From contig JBBRNO010000090.1 of NCBI GenBank assembly GCA_038230275.1, forward strand, positions 1-26,713: a stretch of 26,713 nt of DNA. The letters are read 5' to 3'. Position numbers and translations under genes: made by a program. The notes beneath the pieces are model-generated. The model was not told the origin of the DNA. It ran no database searches and was given only the letters and a program-made list of their open reading frames with translations. How positions within the stretch are numbered: position 1 is the stretch's first letter; each line of letters begins with the position of its first letter. This document shows positions 1-8,000 of the stretch, in pieces. The stretch comes from JANXXV01 sp038230275. GTDB taxonomy: Bacteria; Acidobacteriota; Terriglobia; Bryobacterales; Bryobacteraceae.

Positions 1-142
1 CCGACAAATAACTGGACACAAGAAACGGCTTGCTCACGCGCGCGGCTCGGTCTCGAACTCGTTGCTGCAACAGTAGTTTCCGAGCCGCGACTGTAAAGGA
101 GCGGTTTCCGGTAGTGTCCACCCAATTCGCGGACACTACACT
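1..142. repeat. Structured MITE/REPIN-like repeat, copy 1 (left end cut by window edge)
   Basis: This stretch is nearly identical to 12661-12802: 3 differences in 142 positions (1, 15 and 27). It is built of nested inverted repeats. A long central stem pairs CGCGGCTCGG (41-50) with CCGAGCCGCG (80-89). The loop holds a small hairpin, GTTGC-T-GCAAC (61-71). The right end is a second hairpin, TAGTGTCC (112-119) and GGACACTA (131-138), around an 11-nt loop. The left end, partly outside the window, shows CC-11 nt-GG (1-15) of a matching hairpin. No ORF inside looks real. It lies 31 bp downstream of the oxidoreductase stop. The architecture, two hairpins in opposite orientation at the ends of a short palindromic element, resembles a REPIN or a non-autonomous MITE. 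No transposase is present in the window, so the family is unknown. Confidence 0.85.
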
Positions 143-173
143 GGGCAGCGCCCTCAATGGAAGGCTGGCTTAT

Positions 174-1181
174 TTAAACCGGCAGCACTTCAGACATCGT
201 AATTTCCCGGTGTTCCGCGATGCTCAGATAAGCCGCTTCGCTGGCTGCGAACGATGCTAAGTATTCGCGCGCGCCGGTCTCAAAGGCCGCTCCGGATGCA
301 AGGCACTCAATGAAGTGCTGCTGCACCGCCAAGACGCTGTCGCCTTTGTAGCCTTCGGCCGGCGGAGCTTTCCACACCTGCTCGCCCTTCATGCTGATGT
401 CCCCGGCGGCGTTGATGTGCAGCGCCGCGTCCTCGCCGTCCAGCCACGCATCCCCCATCGCAGGTCCCGCGGGCTCAGGGTTCAGAAAACGATGGCCGTC
501 AATCAGTCCGTCCACCTCGGATTCGTGAACCAGCGTCACCAGCGCACGGTCTTCACCCTGAATCTTTGCATTGTGCCGGCGGGCATGCGCGTACACAGAC
601 CGGATATCGCCGAACAGAAACCGCGCGGTATCCATGTGATGCACCAGCGTCTCATGGATCAACAACCGCTCCATCTTACGGAAATACGGTTGATTTGGAT
701 ACGGGCACGGACCTAAGCCATCGCGCTGGCGGGTGCGGAAATAGTAGCCTACCGGCTTTCCGATGGCGCCCGCGTCAATCATCACTTTCGCCGCACGAAA
801 CCAGGGCTGCCATCGCCAGTTCTCATGCATCATCAATCTGGTTCCCGACGAATCGGCCAGATTGGCCAGTTCCACGGCCTCGGCAATCGACGAGGCCATA
901 GGCTTCTGGCAGATGGTGGGAATGCCGCGCGCCGACGTCAGGCGGAACAATTGGAGATGCGAGTCCGGTCGGGTGGCAATGTCCACGAAGTCGAGTTGCT
1001 CTTCCTGCTGCAGCAATTCTTCCGCGGATTCATAGGCGTGCGGCGCCATGGCACGTGCACGAACAACGTCGGCATCGCAGGCTGCGACGATCTCCACGTC
1101 CTCCATCCGTTGCCAGGCTTCCGCTTGAATCTTTCCGAAGAAACCGCAGCCGATCAACGCGCCTTTCCATTTGCGGTCCAT
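174..1181 (-). CDS. Gfo/Idh/MocA-family NAD(P)-dependent oxidoreductase
   Basis: A 335-residue cytoplasmic oxidoreductase. The N-terminal Rossmann fold shows the dinucleotide motif GCGFFG (residues about 12-17), followed by a CQKPMA segment in the place of the family's EKPxA loop, with Gln for the usual Glu. The C-terminal Gfo/Idh/MocA alpha/beta domain holds HETLVHHMD, the position of the family's catalytic His/Asp region. It lies 19 bp downstream of rhaI on the same strand, so the two are very likely cotranscribed. The context suggests oxidation or reduction of rhamnose or a related sugar, but this family's substrates cannot be read from sequence. The ATG has no clear Shine-Dalgarno sequence, which would fit translational coupling to rhaI. 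Family call is secure; substrate is unknown. Confidence 0.85.
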   Translation of the reverse strand: MDRKWKGALIGCGFFGKIQAEAWQRMEDVEIVAACDADVVRARAMAPHAYESAEELLQQEEQLDFVDIATRPDSHLQLFRLTSARGIPTICQKPMASSIAEAVELANLADSSGTRLMMHENWRWQPWFRAAKVMIDAGAIGKPVGYYFRTRQRDGLGPCPYPNQPYFRKMERLLIHETLVHHMDTARFLFGDIRSVYAHARRHNAKIQGEDRALVTLVHESEVDGLIDGHRFLNPEPAGPAMGDAWLDGEDAALHINAAGDISMKGEQVWKAPPAEGYKGDSVLAVQQHFIECLASGAAFETGAREYLASFAASEAAYLSIAEHREITMSEVLPV

Positions 1182-1200
1182 GAATTAAGAGTAGCTGGGC

Positions 1201-2397
1201 TTAAGCGTAACTGGAAACCGTCGCTGCATTCTTTTCCCGCCGCTGCGCGGTAATCCGTTCCAGATACCCGCTTTGCCGGAACGCCGTCAACGGATCTTCG
1301 GGTAATCCGCGCACGCGGGCCCAATCCCGGATGGCCGGCCGGACGTCGGTTGAGAAGGCATCCTTCAAACAGTTTTCCGCGTCGATCAATTCGCTGCGAT
1401 TCTGGAAGTTCGCCAGACGTTCGTGATCCACCAGCGCCGCCTTCGCGTATAACTCCTGTGCGGTAGTCACCGTCTGAATCATCGCCTCAATCTTGCCTTT
1501 CAAGTTGTGGCTCTGGTCCACCATGTAGGCAATATCGGCGCGCTTCCCGGTCTCCCACTCGAAGTGCGCAATCTCATGAAAAATGCGGAACACCTGGTAG
1601 GGATCAATGGAGCCCATGGTCAGATCGTCGTCGGCATAGCGGCGGTCGTTGAAATGGAATCCACCCAGCATGTCTTCTTCCAGCAACCACGCCACAATCT
1701 GTTCGATGTTCTGCGCCTGGTAATGATGGCCCGTATCCACCAGCACCTTGGCTCTGGGCCCGGCCTTGCGTGCCAGCAGCAACGCCATGCCCCAATCCGC
1801 GATGTCCGTGTGGTAGAACGCCGGCTCGAACGGCTTGTATTCCACCAGCATTCTTTGCGTGGGGCCCAGCCTCTCATGCAGTCTTGCAAGCCCTTCGGCG
1901 AACCACTTGCGGCGGTGACGCATATTCGCGGTCCCTGGGTAATTCGAACCGTCGGCGAACCAAAGCGACACGTCCCGGCTGCCGACGGCCGCCGCGATGT
2001 CCGCGCAATCCAACAAGTGCCCCAGCGCCGCCTCGCGCACCAGCGGGTCCGGATTACCAAGCGAGCCGTGCTTGTAGATCTGTTCCTGAAAGATGTTGGG
2101 ATTGATGGAACCTGGCCTCACGCCGAAGTGTTCGCTCATCCGCGTCATGCCGCCAACACTGCCTACGCCTTCCGGCAGGTCCCATAGCACGTGCAGCGCC
2201 ACCGTGGGGCAAACGCCCGTCAGGCTGTGCACCTGCCCGGCATCGCTGAACTTTTCTTCCAGAGTGGATGCCGCCGCGGGCTGAAGAAACTTTCCGAACC
2301 GGGTGCCCGTGTTGGCGAAGCCCCACGATGGCAGTTCAATCTCAAAGCGGTCAAGCGCGGCGCCGATCCGGTCGACGTTGGTGTTTTCCAATTTCAT
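1201..2397 (-). CDS. rhaI: L-rhamnose isomerase (RhaI type)
   Basis: A 398-residue protein of the xylose-isomerase-like TIM-barrel family, matching the Pseudomonas/Rhizobium RhaI type rather than E. coli RhaA. Diagnostic stretches are ELPSWGFANTGTRF near residues 20-33, LVDTGHHYQAQNIEQ, and HFNDRRYADDDLTMGSIDP, which carry His/Asp metal ligands in the family. It converts L-rhamnose to L-rhamnulose in the cytoplasm. The start ATG is preceded by AGGTGA a few bases upstream. It heads the leftward unit and is divergent from the regulator and ABC transporter genes, only 59 bp away, so one short region probably controls both. The length is close to the usual 400-430. Rhamnulokinase and aldolase genes are not in the window. 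The call is confident by motif recognition. Confidence 0.9.
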   Translation of the reverse strand: MKLENTNVDRIGAALDRFEIELPSWGFANTGTRFGKFLQPAAASTLEEKFSDAGQVHSLTGVCPTVALHVLWDLPEGVGSVGGMTRMSEHFGVRPGSINPNIFQEQIYKHGSLGNPDPLVREAALGHLLDCADIAAAVGSRDVSLWFADGSNYPGTANMRHRRKWFAEGLARLHERLGPTQRMLVEYKPFEPAFYHTDIADWGMALLLARKAGPRAKVLVDTGHHYQAQNIEQIVAWLLEEDMLGGFHFNDRRYADDDLTMGSIDPYQVFRIFHEIAHFEWETGKRADIAYMVDQSHNLKGKIEAMIQTVTTAQELYAKAALVDHERLANFQNRSELIDAENCLKDAFSTDVRPAIRDWARVRGLPEDPLTAFRQSGYLERITAQRREKNAATVSSYA

Positions 2398-2416
2398 TTC
2401 ACCTGATAGCGAAGCG

Positions 2417-2444
2417 TATCATGTTCACTCACACCGTTATGATA
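2417..2444. promoter_or_regulatory. Possible operator between rhaI and the divergent transporter operon
   Basis: The 59-bp divergent gap contains TATCAT (2417-2422) and ATGATA (2439-2444), a perfect 6-bp inverted repeat with 16 bp between arms, so the centres are 22 bp apart, about two helical turns. TATGAT (2438-2443) overlaps the right arm and could serve as a -10 for the rightward operon. No good -35 was found. The position fits an operator for the adjacent sugar-sensing regulator, but a 6-bp repeat can occur by chance. Confidence 0.3.
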
Positions 2445-2456
2445 TGATGCCGCTGC

Positions 2457-3578
2457 TTGGAATCCTCAACCAGCCGCGACCCCTATTTCATCCAATCGGT
2501 AGCTCATGCCGCTGAGGTGCTGAAGGCGTTCGCCACACCGAATGAACTTCTGCGTTTGCGCGACCTGGTCACTCGTACGGCTCTCAGCAAAGGAATCGTT
2601 TTCCGGCTGCTGTACACCCTGGAAAAGAGCGGGCTGGTGGAAAGAACGGGCAAGAACGAGTACCGCTGCGCGGTGGTCCAACGTAGAAAACAGAAATATA
2701 AGATCGGCTACGCCGCGCAGGGAACGGATTATCAATTTTCGCAACAGGTGACCGCAAGTCTGAAACAGGAAGCAGACCGGCTGGATACAGTGGAACTCCT
2801 GGTGCTGGACAATCGCTACAATCCGAAGGTAGCCCAGCGCAATGCCGACGTCTTTGTGAAGGAACGAGTCGATCTGGTGATGGAGTTTCAAACCGATGAA
2901 ATCGTCGCGCCCATCATCTCCGCCAAATACAGGGAAGCGAAAATTCCGTTCATCGCCATTGAAGTCCCGCACCCCGGCTCCATCTACTTCGGCGCCAACA
3001 ATTACGAGGCGGGCCTGATAGGAGGCCGCGCGCTTGGCAAGTGGGCGAAGCAGTTTTGGGAAGGGCAGGCCGATGAGATTCTGCTGATGGAACTGCAACG
3101 CGCCGGCATGGTTCCGCGCGCCAGATTGACCGGGATGCTGGTGGGCATCCGGGAAATTCTGCCTGAGACTGAGCATTGCCCGGTGGTCTTTCTGGATGGT
3201 GACGGGCTGTTTGAATCCAGTTGGAAAGCCGTACGAAAATACATCACGCTCGGCGGCGCCAAACGCACGCTCATTGGCGGCATCAACGATTCCAGCGCTC
3301 TTGGCGCCCTGCGCGCTTTTGAGGAAGCGGGCCGCGCCGAAAGATGCGCCGTGATGGGGCAGAATGCCTCTCCGGAAGGTCGGGATGAACTGCGGCGGAA
3401 GGCGTCCCAATTTATCGGATCGGTGGCTTATTTTCCCGAAAAGTACGGGGAATGGCTGCTACGCCTGGCGCTGGACGTACTGAGTTCCAAATCGATTCCC
3501 CCGGCGGTCTTCGTCAAGCATCAGTTGGTAACCGCGAAAAACGTGGACCACCTTTATCCAAACGACAACCTGCGTTGA
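2457..3578 (+). CDS. Hybrid transcriptional regulator: IclR-like winged helix plus type-1 periplasmic-binding (sugar-sensing) domain
   Basis: A 373-residue protein in two parts. Residues about 13-73 look like an IclR-type winged helix (VLKAFATPNELLRLRDLVT, then a recognition region and the wing SGLVERTGKNEYRC). Residues about 80-365 are a LacI/RbsB-type sugar-binding domain (YKIGYAAQGTDYQFSQQV, later IEVPHPGSIYFGANNYEAG and GGINDSSALGALRAFEEAG). It has no signal peptide, so it acts in the cytoplasm. A usual LacI regulator has a small N-terminal lambda-repressor-like HTH, and a usual IclR protein has a GAF-like sensor; here the halves are swapped. The start is TTG at 2457, because the frame is blocked by a stop at 2445 and no ATG fits. 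The stop abuts the rhaT ATG directly. It probably senses rhamnose or rhamnulose and controls this locus. Confidence 0.8.
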   Translation: MESSTSRDPYFIQSVAHAAEVLKAFATPNELLRLRDLVTRTALSKGIVFRLLYTLEKSGLVERTGKNEYRCAVVQRRKQKYKIGYAAQGTDYQFSQQVTASLKQEADRLDTVELLVLDNRYNPKVAQRNADVFVKERVDLVMEFQTDEIVAPIISAKYREAKIPFIAIEVPHPGSIYFGANNYEAGLIGGRALGKWAKQFWEGQADEILLMELQRAGMVPRARLTGMLVGIREILPETEHCPVVFLDGDGLFESSWKAVRKYITLGGAKRTLIGGINDSSALGALRAFEEAGRAERCAVMGQNASPEGRDELRRKASQFIGSVAYFPEKYGEWLLRLALDVLSSKSIPPAVFVKHQLVTAKNVDHLYPNDNLR

Positions 3579-5069
3579 ATGTCCCTTCTTCTCCGCGCCG
3601 AGGCTATTTCCAAATCCTACGACGGCGTTCGTGCGCTTCAGGGAGTCTCCTTCGACGTCCGCCCAGGTGAAGTGCATGCCCTGGTGGGCGAGAACGGCGC
3701 AGGTAAATCGACACTCATCAAGATCATCACCGGCGCGGTTTCCATGGATTCCGGCACCCTTGCAATGGACGGCGTCGCGCTGGAAAACAATTCGCCGGCG
3801 AAGGCGAAGCAACTCGGCATCGCCGCCATATATCAGCAGCCGGCGCTGTTTCCCAACTTATCGGTTGCGGAGAATCTGGCCCTGCGGCTGGAAGATCTCT
3901 CCGGTTGGAAGAAGGTGCATTGGAATGCCCGGCGCAAAAGAGCGCGGGCGTTGCTCTCTGAAGTTGGCGCAACCATCGATCCCGATGCGGAGGCCGGCGG
4001 ATTGTCCATGCCGCAGCAGCAACTGGTGGAGATTGCCTGTGCGGTAGGCGCCGCCGCGAAGATCGTGATCATGGATGAGCCCACCGCTTCGCTTCCGGCG
4101 CGAGAGGCTGAGGCGCTATTCCAATGCATCGCGCGGTTGCGTGCACGGTCCGTGGGCATCGTCTATATTTCGCATCGCCTGGAAGAGTTGCCGCGCATTG
4201 CTGACCGGGTCACCGTGCTTCGCGACGGCTGTTCCATTGAGACGCGGAACATGGCCGATGTGGACCGGCCGGAGTTGATCCGCCTGATGGTTGGCCGCGA
4301 ACTATCCGCCGTTTTTCCGAAACGCGAAGTGCCCATCGGCGCTATAGTGCTTGAGGCTCGCGGGCTTGGCTCACGGCACAGCATCGTTCATAATGTCACC
4401 TTCACCCTGCGAGCCGGGGAGATTCTCGGCTTGGCGGGGCTTGTCGGGTCCGGGCGTACCGAACTCGCGAATGTGTTGTTCGGGCTGACACCGGCTGACA
4501 CCGGAGAGCTTCTACTGCACGGAATCTTGTGTTCCATCCGTTCCCCACGGCAGGCCATTGAGCTCGGCCTGGGGTATGTTCCGGAAGACCGGACTCAGCA
4601 TGGCGTCATTCCACCCATGTCGATCGCGCAGAACACTTCGCTGGCGGCTCTGCGGTCGGTTTCACACGCAGGTCTAATCGACTTCACCGCGGAGCGCGGT
4701 CTCGCATCGGGCTTCGCGCAAACACTCGGCACCAAGCTATCGTCGATTCTGGCGCCCGTCAGCAGTCTCTCCGGGGGAAATCAGCAGAAGGTAGCGTTGA
4801 GCCGCTGGCTGGCCACCGGGCCGAAGGTGTTGATCGTGGATGAGCCGACGCAGGGGATCGACGTGGGCGCCAAGGCGGAGGTGCACCGTCTGCTGGTAGA
4901 CCTTGCGGCAAAGGGCATGGCCATTCTGATGATCTCCTCCGAATTGCCGGAAATCCTGGGCATGAGCGACCGCGTTGCCGTGATGAGCCATGGGACCATC
5001 GCCGGCATTCTGAATCGCAGCGAAGCAACGCAGGACCGCATCCTCGCGCTCTCTCTGGAGACCGCGTGA
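3579..5069 (+). CDS. rhaT: L-rhamnose ABC transporter, ATP-binding subunit (double ATPase)
   Basis: A 496-residue sugar-type ABC ATPase with two tandem nucleotide-binding domains, as in RbsA, MglA and rhizobial RhaT. The first domain has Walker A GENGAGKST (residues 37-45), a signature LSMPQQQ (the family usually has LSxGxxQ) and Walker B IVIMDEPTASL. The second has the degenerate Walker A GLVGSGRTE typical of this class, a full signature LSGGNQQKVALSRWL and Walker B VLIVDEPTQGID. It would energise sugar import through the two permeases downstream. The ATG follows the regulator's TGA with no gap, and the stop overlaps the rhaP start by 4 nt, so the operon is translationally coupled. The rhamnose assignment rests on the neighbouring rhaI; the family call is secure. 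Confidence 0.88.
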   Translation: MSLLLRAEAISKSYDGVRALQGVSFDVRPGEVHALVGENGAGKSTLIKIITGAVSMDSGTLAMDGVALENNSPAKAKQLGIAAIYQQPALFPNLSVAENLALRLEDLSGWKKVHWNARRKRARALLSEVGATIDPDAEAGGLSMPQQQLVEIACAVGAAAKIVIMDEPTASLPAREAEALFQCIARLRARSVGIVYISHRLEELPRIADRVTVLRDGCSIETRNMADVDRPELIRLMVGRELSAVFPKREVPIGAIVLEARGLGSRHSIVHNVTFTLRAGEILGLAGLVGSGRTELANVLFGLTPADTGELLLHGILCSIRSPRQAIELGLGYVPEDRTQHGVIPPMSIAQNTSLAALRSVSHAGLIDFTAERGLASGFAQTLGTKLSSILAPVSSLSGGNQQKVALSRWLATGPKVLIVDEPTQGIDVGAKAEVHRLLVDLAAKGMAILMISSELPEILGMSDRVAVMSHGTIAGILNRSEATQDRILALSLETA

Positions 5070-6007
5070 GACAACGTTACTCGCGTGAGATCTCCACCGC
5101 CGCGGCGCTGCTAATACTGCTGGTCATTCTGGCGTTTGCCGCGCCCGCCTTTTTCCGATTGACGAATTTGCGGGAACTGCTGATAAACAACGCCGCCATG
5201 CTGGTGGTGGCCATCGGGATGACGCTGGTGATTCTGGCCGGGCATATCGATATCTCCATCGGTTCGCAATTCGCCATTGCCAGCGTGATCACCGGCGTGC
5301 TGGCGAAGGAAGGCTTGCCGGTGCCCATGGCCGCGTTGGGTGGAGTGCTGTCCGCGGGAATGCTGGGCGGCATCAATGGCGCACTGGTTGCCGGATTGGG
5401 AATCCCTTCCATCGTAGTCACGCTGGCCAGCATGATCGGACTGCGCAATTGCCTGCGCTGGGTGACGGAAGGCCGCTGGGTGCAGGAGCTGCCGTTGAGT
5501 TTCCAATGGGCCGGCCTGGGGCAGAGGGGCGGTGAAGCGCTGATCCTGTTCACCGCTGCCCTGGTCTTCGCGGCTTTCACATGGGCCTCTGTGAACTTGC
5601 AGGTAATGCGTCTGCTCTACGCAACCGGCGCGAGTCCGGAGGCCGCACGGCTGGCGGGCATTCGTCCACCACGCATTTTCTTCAGCGTCTTTGTGGCAAT
5701 GGGGCTTCTCACCGGTTTGGCCGCGGCCTTGAACGCCATCCGCTTCAGTGAGGTCCAGGGCAATGCGGGCGTGGGTTTGGAAATGCAAGCGATCGCAGCC
5801 GTAGTGGTGGGTGGCGCTTCCATCACCGGCGGGCGCGCCACCATGGCCGGCACGCTGCTGGGCGTATTGCTGCTGGCTGTCATTGGGCCGGCGCTAACCT
5901 TCGCGGGGATCAGCGCGTTTTGGGAGAAAGCGATTCAGGGCTCCATTATTCTGGCGGCTGTGCTGATGGACGCCAGAGGCAAGCGGAGGATGCATGGCGC
6001 CGCGTAG
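5066..6007 (+). CDS. rhaP: L-rhamnose ABC transporter, permease subunit P
   Basis: A 313-residue inner-membrane permease of the RbsC/AraH (BPD_transp_2) family, with about eight to ten hydrophobic helices. It shows the family segments GMTLVILAGHIDISIGS (about residues 50-66), ATGASPEAARLAGI (the cytoplasmic coupling loop contacting the ATPase) and AVVVGGASITGGRATMAGTLLG near the C-terminus. It starts with GTG at 5066, overlapping the rhaT stop (GTGA), and it overlaps the next gene by 14 nt. Together with the following permease it should form the heterodimeric channel. Length is normal. The substrate, rhamnose, is inferred from context. Confidence 0.87.
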   Translation: MRQRYSREISTAAALLILLVILAFAAPAFFRLTNLRELLINNAAMLVVAIGMTLVILAGHIDISIGSQFAIASVITGVLAKEGLPVPMAALGGVLSAGMLGGINGALVAGLGIPSIVVTLASMIGLRNCLRWVTEGRWVQELPLSFQWAGLGQRGGEALILFTAALVFAAFTWASVNLQVMRLLYATGASPEAARLAGIRPPRIFFSVFVAMGLLTGLAAALNAIRFSEVQGNAGVGLEMQAIAAVVVGGASITGGRATMAGTLLGVLLLAVIGPALTFAGISAFWEKAIQGSIILAAVLMDARGKRRMHGAA

Positions 6008-8000
6008 TAGCGAATGGCGCCTGCTGCTGCTGATCGCACTGGAAATCGGCATCTTCTCGTTCACTGCGGCAAACTTCCTCACCACCGGCAATGCCGCGGA
6101 AATCGCCAGACTGTCCGTGGAAGTCGGACTGCTGGCGTTAGCCCAAACGTGCGTCATCATCACCGGCGGCATCGATCTTTCGGTCGGGTCCATGATGGGT
6201 CTTGCCGCCATCGTCTTCGGTGTCCTATGGCACGATGCGGGGCTGTCCATCGGCTTGAGCATCGTTCTCACGCTGTGCCTGGGCGCATTGGGCGGCCTTT
6301 TCAACGCGGTGCTGATTACGCGTCTGCGGACGCTTCCCTTGATTGTTACCTTGGGGACGCTCAGCGTTTTCCGCGGACTGGCTGAGGGCCTCACGGAGGG
6401 TGTGCGCAACTTCACCGGCTTTCCGGATTCGTTTCTCGCCTTCGGACAGGGCTTCTGGTTCGGCTTCCTGCCACCACAGGCCGTGCTGCTGGCGGTCGCG
6501 GTCGCCTGCTACTGGGTGCTTCTGGAAAGATCCGTTATCGGCCGCGCCTTGTCCGCCATTGGATACTCAGCCGAGGGCGCGCGATACGCCGGTGTGCCGG
6601 TGCGGCGAAGATTGACGCTGGTCTACACTCTGTCCGGACTGACGGCCAGTGTGGCCGCCATTGTGTATGTGGCGCATCTGGGCCAGGCGAAATCCGACGC
6701 GGGAACCGGTTACGAACTGATGTCCATCACCGCCGTGGTGCTGGGTGGAACGTCCATCTTTGGGGGCCGCGGCTCCATTGCGGGAACCATGCTGGGCTTG
6801 CTGAGCATTGCATTGCTGCAGAACGGTCTGCGCCTCTCTGACCTGCCGGCGGAGCTTGCCGGCGTGCTCACCGGGGTGTTGCTGATCGCCGCGATCGGCA
6901 GCGGACAACTTTCCAAGTTCTTTCAAGACGAAAAAAGTACGGATGGAATAGAAATGAAAAACTCTCAACTGGCTGTACTCAGCGCCGTGATTCTAGCGGG
7001 CGCGCTTCTGGTGGCCGGAAGCAACTGGTGGATGGTCCGCACCCTGCTTCGCGAACAAGGGCATGACCAGGCGCGCGGCACGGGAACCGCTGCGAAGAAA
7101 ACCGTAGTGGCTATGATGCCGAAAGCCAAGGGCGATCCATACTTCGTCAGTTGCCGCCAGGGCGCGGAAGAGGCGGCACGCGAGCTTGGCGTAGAGCTAT
7201 TGTGGGACGGCCCCACGGATCTGGACCCCGCCAAGCAGAATGAAGTGGTCGAGGGGTGGATCACGCGCGGCGTGGATACCATCGCCGTCAGTGTGGAGAA
7301 TTCCGAGGGCATCTCCACCGTCCTTCGCAAGGCCCGCGCGAAGGGCATCAAGGTGCTGACCTGGGACGCCGATTCGCAGCCCGATGCACGGGATTTCTTC
7401 GTCAATCAAGCCACCGCGCAGGGCATCGGCTACACCGTGGCGGATGAAGTGGCGCGGATGCTGGGCGGCAAGGGATCGTTCGCCGTGGTGACCGCTTCGC
7501 TTAGCGCGGCCAATCAGAACGAGTGGATGAAGCACATAAAAGCACGGCTGGCGGACAAATATCCCGGCATCAAACTGGTTGCCATCCGGCCCAGTGATGG
7601 CGACCGCGACCGCGCCTTTGCGGAAACGCAGACCATCCTGCGTGTCTACCCGGATGTGAAAGTGATCGCCGCCATCGCCGCGCCCGCGGTTCCCGGCGCT
7701 GCCGAAGCAGTGAAGCAATCCGGGCGCGCTGACGTCAAGGTAACGGGTCTATCGCTGCCGAATATGTGTAAGCCCTATGTTCACGCCGGCGTCATTCAAT
7801 CGGTGGTGTTGTGGAAAACGAAGGATCTGGGATACTTGGTGGTGCAAGCGGCGAAGGCGATGCAGGAAGGATCTTTGCGCCCAGGTTCGGCAAGTATCTC
7901 CGCCGGCCGGCTGGGTAGCATGGAAGTTCGAGGAGACAACATCATGCTCGGCGCACCCTTCGTATTCACTAAACAGAATATCGATCAGTTTAACTTTTGA
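5994..8000 (+). CDS. rhaQ-rhaS: L-rhamnose ABC transporter permease RhaQ fused in frame to sugar-binding protein RhaS
   Basis: A 668-residue fusion. Residues 1 to about 312 are a second RbsC-type permease (CVIITGGIDLSVGSMMGL, GYSAEGARYAGVPVRRR, AVVLGGTSIFGGRGSIAGT). Residues 321-668 are a complete type-1 sugar-binding protein that starts with its own Met and a hydrophobic stretch (about residues 325-345), then MMPKAKGDPYFVSCRQGAEE and TWDADSQPDARDFFVNQAT. The join is a short polar linker with no domain. The ATG is 5994, with GGAGG upstream inside rhaP. The hydrophobic segment lacks a lipobox Cys, so it may be an uncleaved anchor that leaves the binding domain outside the membrane, like the tethered binding domains of OpuA or GlnPQ. 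Alternatively the two parts are separate genes and the fusion comes from a 1-nt homopolymer change (see 6931-6956). Confidence 0.82.
   Translation: MAPRSSEWRLLLLIALEIGIFSFTAANFLTTGNAAEIARLSVEVGLLALAQTCVIITGGIDLSVGSMMGLAAIVFGVLWHDAGLSIGLSIVLTLCLGALGGLFNAVLITRLRTLPLIVTLGTLSVFRGLAEGLTEGVRNFTGFPDSFLAFGQGFWFGFLPPQAVLLAVAVACYWVLLERSVIGRALSAIGYSAEGARYAGVPVRRRLTLVYTLSGLTASVAAIVYVAHLGQAKSDAGTGYELMSITAVVLGGTSIFGGRGSIAGTMLGLLSIALLQNGLRLSDLPAELAGVLTGVLLIAAIGSGQLSKFFQDEKSTDGIEMKNSQLAVLSAVILAGALLVAGSNWWMVRTLLREQGHDQARGTGTAAKKTVVAMMPKAKGDPYFVSCRQGAEEAARELGVELLWDGPTDLDPAKQNEVVEGWITRGVDTIAVSVENSEGISTVLRKARAKGIKVLTWDADSQPDARDFFVNQATAQGIGYTVADEVARMLGGKGSFAVVTASLSAANQNEWMKHIKARLADKYPGIKLVAIRPSDGDRDRAFAETQTILRVYPDVKVIAAIAAPAVPGAAEAVKQSGRADVKVTGLSLPNMCKPYVHAGVIQSVVLWKTKDLGYLVVQAAKAMQEGSLRPGSASISAGRLGSMEVRGDNIMLGAPFVFTKQNIDQFNF
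6931..6956 (+). other. A6 homopolymer junction between permease and binding-protein parts
   Basis: Six consecutive A (6931-6936) precede the join. In the frame as given, translation continues through ATG 6954 into the binding protein. With five A, the reading frame would end at TAG 6949-6951, and the binding protein would start at ATG 6954, 2 nt later, with GGA (6945-6947) as a weak ribosome site. This is the exact layout expected of two ancestral separate genes. It may be a true fusion, a sequencing or assembly indel, or transcriptional slippage producing both forms. Confidence 0.7.

Noticed and set aside
1507..2187. 226-residue forward frame opposite rhaI
   Set aside because: It is the reverse side of a well-supported gene and reads as His/Arg/Val-rich low-quality protein, as expected of a shadow frame in high-GC DNA.
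4483..4504. Exact tandem 10-bp duplication GGCTGACACC inside rhaT
   Set aside because: The reading frame and the protein segment (GLTPADTGE) are normal for the family, so this is likely chance or codon similarity rather than a functional repeat.
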